A DNA stretch of 64,000 nucleotides from Solen grandis (GCA_021229015.1 CM037777.1:51408443-51472442); one strand, 5' to 3'. Shown: positions 1-12,457, counted from the stretch's first letter. A program made the numbers and translations. Notes: generated from the sequence alone by a model not told the origin.

Positions 1-77
1 GCAGGCACAAAAAATACAGGTCACATGACAACTAGTGACTTTTCTGGGTTTGGGCCCATAAATCAATCGTTGCTTAC

Positions 78-117
78 CTTTACTTGACAGCTCAAGGCCA
101 CTGGCAGATTTGGGCTC
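78..117 (-). CDS. Candidate 40-base exon at left edge
   Basis: The acceptor is TTCTATTTTCAG and the donor AAAG|GTAAGCAA, both strong, on the - strand. In phase 0 it reads EPKSASGLELSSK and ends in phase 1, so a further exon would lie left of the window. A second frame is also open. With the three other candidate exons it makes a chain that stays open. Confidence 0.42.
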
Positions 118-1754
118 CTGAAAATAGAAATCAAAATGTAATAATTAGTTATTTCTTTTTTTCGACCATGTCTTTAATAACTTGTATGATGTTAATGCTG
201 AGCCCAGCAACAGACAATTCAGTTCCGTTTTAAATGGTTTTGGTCAAATCAACAGCATGCAGTATTTACATGATATGACTAGGCATCAACACAAGAGTGT
301 TCTTTGGAACATGTGTGTCACCTACTGAAGCATGACCAAAAAATGTGTGACAGACGAATGGACAGACAGGCAACGGAAGTGATTCCTATGTGTTAATTCT
401 GCTTACAGCAGGTTACACAACAAAATACACATTATCAAGGTCGCTAACAAGATGCTAAAAACCATGTTTGTGATATTTATGAAATCAAACTATGATCATT
501 TCATTCCTTCACATAAGAGTGAAAAAGTAAACATTAAACATGTCATCATTCTCTCAACTTTGAGGGGCAAATCCCTTTTTGAGTTAAATTGCCTGCTTTC
601 TAAAATTTACAGAAATATTCAAATCAAACTGATGATTATGTAATAGCAACTCTGAAATACAGTGTGATCAGCAAGCGACCTATTTTACACAGATTTGTGT
701 GATACAATTTGTGGGCGACCAAGTTATGAAATGGAAATAAACCCTGAGGCAGAGTGCAAAACATGGAAAGGTCCATTACATCAGCACTGAAACAAAATCC
801 CCTGACATCAACTGAAGTAGTCTCTCTGACCTGTTGGCATACTTCAGCAATAAAATTCTGGAGTGGGGGAGACGTTTGCACCACCATCCACTGATAACAT
901 CATGCTTGGTTATCATTTTTCTGTTTCACAAGGGACTAGAATACTCCTCAAAATAATTGCCCGCCCAGTCTGACAGTCAGGATCAATGACACTGGGCCAA
1001 ATATACTGCCATATGCAAAACTTATCTTAACCTATTCCTACTTGAGCAGCACTTGTCGGACAATGACCGATATTTCAACGTGCACTTTTCCACTCCAATG
1101 CCTCGCTCTACATGCTTCTAGACAGTTGAAAAGGCAGATTAGACAGTAAACCACTCTAATTCTGTGTTTCCTTTCTAGAGGCTATCAACCTTATAAGCTT
1201 CTCAAAGACTGATCCAACACTGATCATTCCTTTCCTAAGTTTATTAAAGTAAATGGTTAAAAAAAAAAAAAAAAGTTTTTCACTGATTCAGAGTTAATAC
1301 ACCAAATTTCCCCCCCCCCCCCCCTTATTCTCTATATATTTCTGTATGAAAACACAGTTAGCCCTAGTTTTAATAAGCTCTTGCTTGTTAACTGTAAAAA
1401 ATAAAGGGCAAAATACAACAATATTGATTTGGATACTAATTAGCCTTGCTGCTACTCCGTTATTATTACTATCTTCTCTGATGACTGCTTATTAACCAGC
1501 ATGCCAGTATTTGATATGTTTCCATCAATCAAATATTTGTAGCGATGCTCTCAACTGGGCTCCATAAATTAAAACACTAATTGGTTTTTCCTGTTGCTAT
1601 TGTTTCATGTTACACCATATACTGGATAGATTCCTTGCTTATTCACTTGATTTATAGATGACTTAGTTTCCAGAGTAAGTTTTACACATGATACTGGTTC
1701 AATATATGACAATATTGATATTTTTACATCAATATAGACACTGGTTATGGTTTC
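118..1754. other. No gene seen; intronic if the left-running model holds
   Basis: AT-rich sequence with a poly-A run (1260-1274) and a poly-C run (1310-1324). The short open frames at 452-643 and 636-887 lack any recognisable domain or splice context. Confidence 0.5.
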
Positions 1755-1905
1755 ATTTCAGGACGTCTGATTTGCTTTTTTGCCTGGTTTTAACATCCCA
1801 TTAACAATATTTCAGTCATTTAGAGATCTTGTCTATATTAAAACAGATATAGATCTGCCTCCACTTCACACCCAGTCATGCTGACCTGACATACGGAGAA
1901 TGAAA
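1755..1905 (-). mobile_element. Degenerate V-type SINE, 3' half
   Basis: The block TTAACATCCCATTAACAATA, then TTTCAGTCATTTAGAGA and CACCCAGTCATGCTGACCTGACA, parallels the SINE at 62176-62470 in order and orientation, with many substitutions and no tRNA head. Confidence 0.6.
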
Positions 1906-1907
1906 AA

Positions 1908-3294
1908 ACAAGAGGGCCATGATGGCCCTGAATCGCTCACCTGAGTACCATTGCTTCAACTGATGTCAAGGTTTTTAAACAGACAAGGATTCTGATATAA
2001 CTTAATCTAAAACATTTTACCCCTGACAATACTACACACCAAATATCTAAGCAATGGGCCATATGGTTTCAGAGAAGACTTGGGCGCAGGGTCATTTATC
2101 ACCGTAGGGCCAAGACTTTGAAAATCTTTGTAATGAACCATTAGATGCTACTACATACCAAAAATCTTAGCTCTAGGCCTTATGATTCATAGAAGAAGAT
2201 TTTTTAAGATTTTCCTATTTAACTCTATGTAAAACAAGTGACCCCTGGTGTGGGGTCATTTATCACCATTGGGCTATGATTTGTACAATCTTGGTAGTGG
2301 CCCATAAGATGATGCTACATGCCAAATATCTAAGCTCTAGGCCTTATGGATTCATAGAAGAAGATTTTTTAAGATTTTCCTATATAACTCTGTGTAAAAC
2401 AAGTGACCCCTGGTGCGGGGTCATTTATCACCAAAGGGCTATGATTTGTACAATCTTGGTAGTGGCCCATAAGATGATGCTACATACCAAATATCTAAGC
2501 TCTAGGCCTTATGGATTCATGAAGAAGAAGATTTTTTAAGATTTTCCAATATAACTCTATGTAAAACAAGTGACCCCTGGTGCGGGGTCATTTATCACCA
2601 TAGGGCTATGATTTGTACAATCTTGGTAGTGGCCCATAAGATGATGCTACATACCAAATATCTAAGCTCTAGGCCTTATGGATTCATAGAAGAAGATTTT
2701 TTAAGATTTTCCTATATAACTCTATGTAAAACAAGTGACCCCTGGTGTGGGGTCATTTATCACCATAGGGCTATGATTTGTACAATCTTGGTAGTGGCCC
2801 ATAAGATGATGCTTCATACCAAAAATCTAAGCTCTAGGCCTTATGCATTCATGGAAGAAGATTTTTTAAGATTTTCCTATATAACTCTATGTAAAACAAG
2901 TGACCCCTGGTGTGGGGTCATTTATCACCATAGGGCTATGATTTGTACAATCTTGGTAGTGGCCCATAAGATGATGCTACATACCAAAAATCAAAAGGCT
3001 AGGCCTTGTGGTTTCAGAGAAGAAGATTTTTTAAATTTTCATTTTTAAAATCTATTTTTAGCTCCTGTGACCTAATTATGCGATGGACCAGAACCATTTA
3101 TACAACTTTAGTAGAGCTTCATCCAAGGAACATTCCTGCAAAATATTTTTCAAATTGGCCAAGCCGTTTAGGAGGAGATGTTGTTTGAAGCAATTGTTGA
3201 CGCCGGACGCACGGACGCACGGACGACGGACGCCGGACAAAAGGCGATCAGAAAAGCTCACCTTGAGCACGTTGTGCTCATGTGAGCTAAAAAG
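1908..3294 (+). mobile_element. Tandem-core element, core type A (copy 1)
   Basis: The 5' end has the palindrome GGGCCATGATGGCCC, then CGCTCACCTGAG. The body is five 165-base units, each with GTGACCCCTGGTG and CTCTAGGCCTTATGG. Then come a GACG-type microsatellite (about 3200-3240) and a 3' hairpin (GAGCACGTTGTGCTC) ending GTGAGCTAAAA. Because 165 is a multiple of 3, the array stays open for 87 and 146 codons (2276-2539, 2608-3048) with a 55-residue period; these are not genes. No transposase. Confidence 0.85.
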
Positions 3295-3575
3295 AAGGAA
3301 CTAACCTTATATACTGAGCACAAAGCAAGGGTAACATACCAGTGCTATTTCTAAGGCAATTTTTTTGTTGCAATTATTAATCAACCAGTGACCTCCAAAT
3401 AGCAGGGTAGACACTCCAACCACTAAACTACCAGAACTGGTCCCTGACTATTTAGCCCAACTTCACTTTAAGAAGCACGAGAGTGAGGTCATGAAAATAT
3501 TGTGAGCAGCCATATAATTTTATGTGGACAAGTTCCAGTTGACCCTGCTATAAATAAGACATTTAGACTGGTTAC
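3295..3575. other. Spacer with a tRNA-like fragment
   Basis: At about 3385-3455 the - strand reads TGGTAGTTTAGTGG and, further on, GGTCACTGGTTGAT, resembling degenerate A and B boxes of a tRNA-derived SINE head. Nothing else is seen. Confidence 0.3.
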
Positions 3576-3650
3576 CTGCTGGAACGGATTCTTTATTGCT
3601 TTCAGTGGAGTCTGTATCTCCGTCAACGGCTGGGGGACTGTGGTCAGCTC
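3576..3650 (-). CDS. Candidate 75-base exon
   Basis: Between acceptor TCTGTATGTTTCAG and donor CAG|GTAACC on the - strand. The phase-0 frame is open for 25 codons, beginning ELTTVPQPLTEIQTP and ending NPFQQ. A second frame is also open, so the frame is not proven. Phase 0 at both ends agrees with the neighbours on either side. No domain is recognised; the composition suits a linker. Confidence 0.42.
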
Positions 3651-3800
3651 CTGAAACATACAGACACACGGTCAGACTTCATGGTCAACCTTCATAGTCC
3701 AGACTCCATGGCCAGACACTATGATCAAGACTTCATGGTCAGGCTCCAAGGTCAGACGCCATGGTTAGATTTCACAGTTAGGTTTCATGGTCAAACTCAT
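3651..3800. repeat. Degenerate CATGGTCAGACT minisatellite
   Basis: About ten diverged units of 13-15 bases on the theme CATGGTCAGACTT follow the candidate exon at 3576-3650 directly. Confidence 0.55.
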
Positions 3801-4390
3801 TGTCAGCTGTATATGAAACATTGTTATGATATCATGTGATATGAGAATGCATACATTCAGGACTTTTTTAAGTTTATCCCCCGAAATCATTGTAAACTGT
3901 CTATGTCTAGTGAGATGGCTGTACAATAGCATAAGGACATTAAATTTGTCTATGGCATGCCTCATGTCAAATGTACAATAATGAGGAACATTGCCAAGCT
4001 GAGTGCGTAATTCTGCAGATAACGCACTTCTACAGTCTGTGTCTCCCTGGTTTTTGCTAAACTTTTCAAATCTGACATTAAATCACTAGCTACTCTGAAT
4101 CACTCCCCCTCCCCCCCACCCCCCCTCCAAATCCTTAAAATTCTAAAATATCCTACACACTTTTTTTTTCTTTAACAGGTTACCCTTCTGTTAATTGCCC
4201 ATACTATTAACCCTTCACCTGCTGAATTTCACGAATGGACTTAGCTTGCACCTTCTTTGGAAACTGTCCATTATCAAATTTAGAGATAAGTTTAAAACTT
4301 GTAGTTGGTCAGCCAACAGTAAAGATGTGCAGGCTGGCCTGGCTCTTTACTGGTGGTAAAGGTTAGCACTTATGGTTCCAGCACTACGTA
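3801..4390. other. No gene seen
   Basis: AT-rich spacer with a pyrimidine/poly-C stretch (about 4104-4130). Nothing recognisable. Confidence 0.5.
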
Positions 4391-4455
4391 AGGCCTAAAA
4401 AAAAAATTGTTTGTTTAGGGTAACATCTCCAAAAAAGCTAGGTAGGGTAGGTAGG

Positions 4456-4488
<33 letters not shown>

Positions 4489-6769
4489 CCTGGCCTACAA
4501 ATACAAAATCTTGTTACAAATCATTAATAGATCATTGGGAAGTTAAAGTGCACAAAATTAAATGAAAAGAATTGTAACAGTAACTTTAAACTAAACATAT
4601 TTACTTTGAAGTCATCTGTTTTACATGTACATTTTGAAATTATTTTTTTACTTGTTTACTGAGAATTTATTTAAAGCAGTTTCAAAATAAATATATAAAA
4701 CTACACAGTTGTTCAATTTTTATTGTAGTTTATGTTTGTAAGAAACAAAATGTTGCAGATGATATTTAGCAGATGATAAATAGAGGATATTACATGAGTG
4801 GTCATTCTATATGGAATTTAATAAACGAGTTTTCAAAATATTGATAAAAACAAGCCTTGAAAGCTGGGCTGGTGTGACTCACACTGAAATATCTCAAGCT
4901 GTGAACATGCTCATTCTCAAAACTTCAAATTTGGATTTCTCATTTAATTTTATTATTGACACAGGAAGTTTTACAGGCAGTCAAAGTTTCAGTGCAGTAG
5001 CAATAAAATAAGAGATTCTTTTATAAAAGATAAAATTTTAAGTTTGAGCACGATCTTTGCTCGAGAAGTTAAGTGAAAGCCTGCCCAGAAATTGTTTAAT
5101 ACTAGTTGTAAAGTCCAAATGGCACCTGTACTGGCTCTCTACTTTCGTAAATGTTGTTTGTGCATTTAGCACACGAAAACATCTCAGTTCCGCTGCATGG
5201 TGACATTATTTTCAATTATCAGGGATCAAGCTAGACTGAAATTTTAGGGAGAAGTCACTTCTCCCTATCATATTTTTAGGGAGAAGTTTGAAAAAAAATG
5301 AGAGAAGTGATTATTTTATCTTTTTTTATTGTACGTATATATATATATATATAAATGTACTTTATTTGATATGTAAAAATGTTTCAGATAAAATCAAAGT
5401 TTATATTAAACTTTTGTCATTAAGATCTAAGGGTAAGATGAGTAAAAAATTATCAATGACATGAAAATCATATTCTATGAATTTAACACCTGCAACTTTT
5501 TACAGCTTTGGGCTGACACAGGTAATTGTCAAAATTGATGCCATGATCCTTGCATTCCAGTGAAGGATAAAAATTTACTATGCATGTACATTTATTACCC
5601 CAATTTAAAAAAAAATTTCTAAAATATATGAACAAAATCTATTCAGAAAAAAAAATAGTGCCAGATATTTCTATCAGTGTAATTTTTCAAAAGAAAAAGA
5701 GATTTAAAAAAGATCATATATTGTTTTAATTTTCGTTTAAAAAAAATCATAGTAAATCCACGAAAACTGGTGACATTTTGAAACACAACTAAAATCTGGT
5801 GCTTTTTTTTTATAAAACTTGGCTTGAAATAAGTTTCAATTTACTCTACAAAATACTATACATCTGTCTTTTCAGCTTTTATTCTCAATCAAAAGTATTG
5901 TTTTCATTTTTTCACAAAACAAAATCGGCAAATTTGACACCAGAAAGATCGGCAATCTGGATGTAAATAAGCAGACATTTAATGCAAGTTTTAAAATAAA
6001 ATATGAAGTAAATATAAAATCAAAGTTATGAAGGTATTTTTGTCTCAAATTGTGAGTTATTCTATCTGAAATAAACACGAGATAATTGTCTATTTATCAT
6101 TCTATGTATGGATATTTGGTAGCTTGTTGACACAGTAGCTTCGGCTGAGACAGATGACATTTAGCAAGCTGGTACTCGATTTCTCTGTTACGCTTTGTAA
6201 ATGTCAATTAGAGAAGTGGGCGGAGCAAATGTTGCCTAATTTGCATATGGCATATTACACACATGGACCTTACATGGCCTAAATGAGCACCACATGACGT
6301 CTGCCTACACGCTGTCGGCAAATGGTAGATCTAAAGAAATCACACCTTGATGCACACAGCCATGTTTCGGACGTACATTAAGGCCATGATAGGGAACTTT
6401 TACCGAAAGTTATAGGGCGAAGTTTTTTCGCTCTTCATTTTTTCTGAGGCAAAGTTTATTGACTGAAGGCGACATCTTCGCCCTAGTCGCCCTCTAGCTT
6501 GATCCCTGATATATTTAACAGGATTGACATTTTGTGCCAGCATTACGCAGTCTGCGTGATCGTTATCATCTAAGCGCTTTACAGCTATGAATCATGAGTA
6601 AAAGAAAGCGTCTACAATCGGCATAGTATAAAAGGCGGACTAATACTACGCCGTCGCAGATCGGCAAGTTCGGATTATTTTTTTTGAAAACTGAAAAAAA
6701 AAATAGGGTCGGCACCTTTTTGCTAGGTAGGGTCGGGTTACCCGAAACAAACAATTTTTTTTTAGGCCT
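4391..6769. mobile_element. Inverted-repeat element of about 2.4 kb (outer of a nested pair)
   Basis: The left end AGGCCTAAAAAAAAAATTG, then TTTGTTT and GGGTAAC, recurs in reverse complement at 6727-6769, followed inward on both sides by a GCTAGGTAGGGT block. The interior has a 42-base poly-T (4457-4498) and a second, inner element (5217-6511). No transposase frame; the 114-codon - strand frame at 6566-6910 only crosses the right arm. Confidence 0.6.
5217..6511. mobile_element. Inner TIR element of about 1.3 kb, TA-flanked
   Basis: A perfect 19-base terminal inverted repeat, TATCAGGGATCAAGCTAGA, lies at 5217-5235 and 6493-6511. It begins and ends with TA, which suits a TA target duplication. 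Just inside each end are AGGGAGAAG / CTTCGCCCT-type blocks. It is non-coding, hence non-autonomous. An assignment to Tc1/mariner-like transposons is an inference only. Confidence 0.65.
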
Positions 6770-7199
6770 AAAGGTAACTAGAACTATCACTGAAGGTGAT
6801 TCATACCCCCACCCCCATCTTTGACACAGGATGTATTCACATGACGCATAAAACGAATGTTCACACATAGGATTTGGGCTTATAAGCATACCAAAAAAAA
6901 ATATTATCACTAAAGGTGATCAATACCCACACCGGAAGTCTGTCATGTGTAGGAATACAGTTTCAAAAGTTTGCGTGAGTGAAAGACTACATGTATGTAA
7001 GGTTTAAAGTTAGTGTGAGCAATGGTTCAAAAGTTTTGGACAATGCTAAAAAGTTTTGACAGACAGACAGATAGACAGAGAGACACACATACAGACACAC
7101 AGAAGAAAACAATTTGCCCCCAAGATCTGTAGCTGAGGAGAATAAAAATGCAGTCTAATTATGGTTCACATCCATATTTATTGTTTGCAAAAACCTGTC
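6770..7199. repeat. Two-part repeat with GACA microsatellite
   Basis: TATCACTGAAGGTGATTCATACC (6784) recurs as ATCACTAAAGGTGATCAATACC (6905). CAAAAGTTTTGGACAATGC leads into a GACAGACAGATAGACAG run (7060-7085). The plan of short core, GAC-type microsatellite and hairpin matches the larger arrays nearby. Confidence 0.45.
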
Positions 7200-8198
7200 T
7201 TTAAGAATTTACATTGTGGTTTTCTTATGCACTGCACTTCCTCTCATCAAGATCAATCTACATATAAAGTTTCATCAACCTAGCTACTTTAGTATTGGAG
7301 TTATGCTCCGGACAAAATCAAAAGATTAAAAATGACAAAGGGCAATAACTCCTTTCAAAATACATGCAGAGTTATGGTTCTTGTGCACTGCACTTCCTCT
7401 CATCAAGATCAATCTACATATGAAGTTTCATCAACCTAGCTACTTTAGTATTGGAGTTATGGTCCGGACAAAATCAAAAGATTAAAAATGACAAAGGGCA
7501 ATAACTCCTTTCAAAATACATGCAGAGTTATGGTTCTTAGGCACTGCACTTCCTCTCATGAAGGTCTATCTACATATGAGGTCTATCTACATATGAAGTT
7601 TGATCAACATAAGTACAGTAGTTTTGGAGAAATGCTCCGGACAAAATCAAAAGACAAAAATTAACAAAGGGGAATAACTCCTTTAAAAAACATGTAGAGT
7701 TATGGTTCTTTGCACTGCACTTCCTCTCATCAAGATCAATCTACATATAAGTTTCATCAACCTAGCTACTTTAGTATTGGAGTTATGTCCGGACAAAATC
7801 AAAAGATTAAAAATGACAAAGGGCAATAACTCCTTTCAAAATACATGCAGAGTTATGGTTCTTGTGCACTGCACTTCCTCTCATCAAGATCAATCTACAT
7901 ATGAAGTTTCATCAACCTAGCTACTTTAGTATTGGAGTTATGGTCCGGACAAAATCAAAAGATTAAAAATGACAAAGGGCAATAACTCCTTTCAAAATAC
8001 ATGCAGAGTTATGGTTCTTATGCACTGCACTTCCTCTCATCAAGGTCTATCTACCTATGAAGTTTCATCAACATAGGTACAGTAGTTTTGGAGAAATGCT
8101 CCGGACAAATATTTGTAGACAAACCGCCGGACCGACCGACCGACCGACCGACAGGGTGACTCCTATATACCCCCCCAAATTTCATTTGTGGGGGTATA
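7200..8198 (+). mobile_element. Tandem-core element, core type D (six units of about 156 bases)
   Basis: Six units begin near 7229, 7385, 7541, 7712, 7865 and 8022, each with GCACTGCACTTCCT, AAGTTTCATCAACCTAG and GAGTTATGGTCCGGACAAA. The last unit runs into a GACC/GACCGACC microsatellite (8128-8152). It closes with a hairpin (8166-8198: TATACCCCC stem, TTTCA loop, GGGGGTATA). Confidence 0.75.
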
Positions 8199-8383
8199 AT
8201 TATTTCATCTTGGAATGAACTAAGCTGAAGTTGAAACATCTAAAACAACTGCTGATTTTCTCTCCTTTACTCAAGAGTGAAAAACTGCAAACGCCCGATG
8301 ATTGGTTTGAACAAGGGACCATCAGGCACTGACAACCTGGCACCTTACTTACCAAAGACAAGCAAGCATATACTATGAATACA

Positions 8384-8564
8384 TACAGTTGAACCTGTAT
8401 TAGCGGTCACCTATATTAAGAAGTCAACCTTTATTTAGCTGTCAGCTTTGATACTACCAAACTAACATTTTGTTATTCATTTAACCTTCATTCAGCAGTC
8501 ACCTCTGTTAAACGGTACTTTTCTCCTGTGCTCATGACTGACCACTTAAAGCAGGTTGACTGTA
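8384..8564. mobile_element. MITE, Tc1/mariner- or pogo-like ends
   Basis: TA|CAGTTGAACCTG at the left and CAGGTTGACTG|TA at the right, with further inverted match into TTAGCGGTCA / TGACCACTTAA. Total 181 bases with TA at both edges. A degenerate relative lies at 44915-45035. Confidence 0.6.
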
Positions 8565-8626
8565 CCTGTATCTGTAGCATACACTGTGAATATATACCAG
8601 AACCTGCTTAAACTGGCCTGCTTTAA

Positions 8627-8864
8627 ACCTTACCCTCATAGAGGACACCATGAAAAGACCTATGCGAACAGCATAAAACCAGATCAGCCTGCGAGTAACT
8701 CGCAGGCTGATCAGGTTTTATGCTGTTCGCTGCTCCTCAGTGGTCTGGAAATGAGGATTTTGTAATTAAATTTGGTAAGGTTTAACTGTGGTTTTCTGCA
8801 GATCAGGCTTTACGTGATACCTACTGAGTGCATCAAAATGAGTCTATATGAGGGAAAGGGTTAA
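8627..8864 (-). mobile_element. piggyBac-type MITE, copy 1
   Basis: It ends GAGGGAAAGGG|TTAA; its other end is a decayed TTAAACCTTACCCTCAT. The interior has a long hairpin (GCATAAAACCAGATCAGCCTG against CAGGCTGATCAGGTTTTATGC). It matches the copies at 20277 and 21663 in the opposite orientation. Confidence 0.65.
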
Positions 8865-9186
8865 GTTCAGTAATTAATATCCATCATGTCCTATATATGT
8901 GTACATGAATATTCATGAGGTGAAGGATGAATAGTTCCGCGATAAAAGGATTTACCTATATACATATATTTACTTTATGATATACATAAATGACAAGGAT
9001 ACACTGTGTCAACCTGAAACCTGGCCCTATATATCCAGCAACAGTCTCCTACAAGACTTAACAATGATTTCTTCCAAAGGTAAGACACCTTTTGAATCAA
9101 ATATAGATTCTCAACTACTCTTCCTGTGGACTAAAGTATTCCATTACCAAAGAAAATGGACCTAAAAGATCTTGATATAAACAAAA
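8865..9186. other. No gene seen
   Basis: The 62-codon frame at 8977-9165 has no recognisable domain. AT-rich spacer. Confidence 0.45.
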
Positions 9187-12100
9187 ACAAGAGGGCCATG
9201 ATGGCCCTGAATCGCTCACCTGAGTACCATTGCTTCAACTGATGTCAAGGTTTTTAAACAGACAAGGATTCTGATATAACTTAATCTAAAACATTTTACC
9301 CCTGACAATACTACACACCAAATACCTAAGCAATGGGCCATATGGTTTCAGAGAAGACTTGGGCGCAGGGTCATTTATCACCGTAGGGCCAAGACTTTGA
9401 AAATCTTTGTAATGAACCATTAGATGCTACAACATACCAAAAATCTTAGCTCTAGGCCTTATTGATTCATAGAAGAAGATTTTTTAAGATTTTCCTATTT
9501 AACTCTATGTAAAACAAGTGACCCCTGGTGTGGGGTCATTTATCACCATTGGGCTATGATTTGTACAATCTTGGTAGTGGCCCATAAGATGATGCTACAT
9601 ACCAAATATCTAAGCTCTAGGCCTTATGGATTCATAGAAGAAGATTTTTTAAGATTTTCCTATATAACTCTATGTAAAACAAGTGACCCCTGATGCGGGG
9701 TCATTTATCACCATTGGGCTATGATTTGTACAATCTTGGTAGTGGCCCATAAGATGATGCTTCATACCAAATATCTAAGCTCTAGGCCTTATGGATTCAT
9801 GGAGGAAGATTTTTTAAGATTTTTCTATATAACTCTATGTAAAACAAGTGACCCCTGGTGCGGGGTCATTTATCACCATAGGGCTATGATTTGTACAATC
9901 TTGGTAGTGGCCCATAAGATGATGCTACATACCAAAAATCAAAAGGTTAGGCCTTGTGGTTTTGGAGAAGAAGATTTTTTCAAGTTTTTCCTATATTAGC
10001 CTATGTGAAATCAAGTGACCCCTGGGGCGGGGCCAATTTTGACCCCAGGGTCATAATTTGTACAATCCTGGTAGAGAGTCATAAGATCATGCTACATACC
10101 AACAAGAGGGCCATGATGGCCCTGGATCGCTCACCTGAGTACCATTGCTACAACTGATTACAAGGTTTTTAAACAGACAAGAATTCTGATATAACTCAAT
10201 CTTAAACATTTAGCCCTGACAATACTACACACCAAATATATAAGCATTGGGCCTTATGGTTTCAGAGGAGAAGACTTAGTGCGGGATCATTTATCTCCAA
10301 AGGGCCACCATTTTGAAAATCTTGATTATGAACCATTAGATGATGCTACATTCCAAATATCTAAGCTCTAGGCCTAATGGATTCATAGAAGAAGATTTTT
10401 AAAGATTTTCCTATATAACTCTATGTAAAACAAGTGACCCCTGGTGCGGGGGCATTTATCACCATAGGGTATGATTTGTACAATCTTGGTAATAAACCAT
10501 AAGATGATGCTTCATACCAAATATCTAATCTCTAGGCCTTATGGATTCATAGAAGAAGATTTTTAAAGATTTTCCTATATAACTCTATGTAAAACAAGTG
10601 ACCCCTGGTGCGGGGTCATTTATCACCATAGGGCTATGATTTGTACAATCTTGGTAATGAACCATAAGATGATGCTACATACCAAATATCTAAGCTCTAG
10701 GCCTAATGGATTCATAGAAGAAGATTTTTAAAGTTTTTTCTATATAACTCTATGTAAAACAAGTGACCCTGGTGCGGGGCATTTATCACCATAGGGTATG
10801 ATTTGTACAATCTTGGTAATGAACCATAAGATGATGCTACATACCAAATATCTAATCTCTAGGCCTTATGGATTCATAGAAGAAGATTTTTAAACATTTT
10901 CCTATATAACTCTATGTAAAACAAGTGACCCCTGGTGCGGGGGCATTTATCACCATAGGGCTATGATTTGTACAATCTTGGTAATGAACCATAAGATGAT
11001 GCTACATACCAAATATCTAATCTCAAGGCCTTATGGATTCATAGAAGAAGATTTTTAAAGTTTTCCTATATAATCTATGTTAAACAAGTGACCCCTGGTG
11101 CGGGGGCATTTATCACCATAGGCTATGATTTGAACAATCTTGGTAATGAACCATTAGATGATGCTACATATGAAATATCTAAGCTCTAGGCCTTATGGAT
11201 TCATAGAAGAAGATTTTTAAAGTTTTTCCTATATAAATCTATGTTAAACAAGTGACCCCTGGTGCGGGGGCATTTATCACCATAGGGCTATGATTTGAAC
11301 AATCTTGGTAATGAACCATAAGATGATGCTCATACCAAATATCTAACTCTAGGCCTATGGATTCATAGAAGAAGATTTTTAAATTTTCCTATATAACTCT
11401 ATGTAAAACAAGTGACCCATGGTGCGGGGTCATTTATCACCATAGGGTCATGATTTGTACAATCTTGGTAATGAACCATAAGATGATGCTTCATACCAAA
11501 TATCTAATCTCTAGGCCTTATGGATTCATAGAAGAAGATTTTTAAACATTTTCCTATATAACTCTATGTAAAACAAGTGACCCCTGGTGCGGGGTCATTT
11601 ATCACCATAGGGCTATGATTTGTACAATCTTGGTAATGAACCATAAGATGATGCTACATACCAAATATCTAAGCTCTAGGCCTAATGGATTCATAGAAGA
11701 AGATTTTTAAAGATTTTCCTATATAACTCTATGTAAAACAAGTGACCCCTGGTGCGGGGTCATTTATCATCGTAGGGCTATGATTTGTACAATCTTGGTA
11801 ATGGCCCATAAGATGATGCTACATACCAAATATCTAAGCTCTAGGCCTTGCAGTTTTGCAGAAGAAGATTTTCAAAGTTTGCATTTTTAAAATCTATTTT
11901 TAGCTCCTGTGACCTACTTTTTTAACCAATCTGAATAATTTGTACAACTTTGATAGAGGGCATCATAAGGATGATTCCTGTGAAGTTTGGTCAAAATCCC
12001 TTCAGCGGTTCATGAGGAGATGTTGTTTAAAGCAAATTGTTGACGACGGACGCACGCACGCACGCACGCACGCACGACGGACGACGGACGACGGACAAAA

Positions 12101-12457
12101 GGCGATCACAATAGCTCACCATGAGCACGTTGTGCTCAGGTGAGCTAAAAATCAAAAGGCTAGGCCTTGTGGTTTCAGAGAAGAAGATTTTTTAAATTTT
12201 CATTTTTAAAATCTATTTTTAGCTCCTGTGACCTAATTATGCAATGGACCAGAACCATTTATACAACTTTAGTAGAGCTTCATCCAAGGAACATTCCTGC
12301 AAAATATTTTTCAAATTGGCCAAGCCGTTTAGGAGGAGATGTTGTTTGAAGCAATTGTTGACGCCGGACGCACGGACGCACGCACGGACGACGGACGCCG
12401 GACAAAAGGCGATCAGAAAAGCTCACCTTGAGCACGTTGTGCTCATGTGAGCTAAAA
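9187..12457 (+). mobile_element. Tandem-core element, type A (copy 2), interrupted
   Basis: The left part (9187-10101) and right part (12148-12457) form one type-A element nearly identical to copy 1 at 1908-3294. It has the same 5' palindrome, the same final units (TCAAAAGGCTAGGCCTTGTGG), the same microsatellite and the same 3' hairpin. It is split by a second element inserted at its run of A's. Confidence 0.85.
10102..12147 (+). mobile_element. Tandem-core element, type A (copy 3), inserted in copy 2
   Basis: A complete element with its own 5' end CAAGAGGGCCATGATGGCCC, roughly nine or ten 150-170-base core units, a GACGCACG microsatellite (about 12043-12098) and a 3' hairpin with the arms CTCACCATGAGCAC and GTGCTCAGGTGAG. 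Units here carry small deletions, so frames do not stay open. Insertion was after ATACC at an A run. Confidence 0.88.

Noticed and set aside
2276..3048. 87- and 146-codon repetitive frames
   Set aside because: They read through 165-base transposon core units with a 55-residue period and no domain; copies elsewhere are frameshifted.
6566..6910. 114-codon - strand frame
   Set aside because: It spans the right inverted arm of the 4391-6769 element, including poly-A/T runs.
8341..8400. - strand exon ending at the donor CTTTG|GTAAGTAAG
   Set aside because: The upstream sequence belongs to the MITE at 8384-8564, and no acceptor outside it is convincing.
10102..12147. CRISPR-like array
   Set aside because: Units of 150-170 bases are repeated whole, without unique spacers, in a eukaryotic genome with transposon ends.
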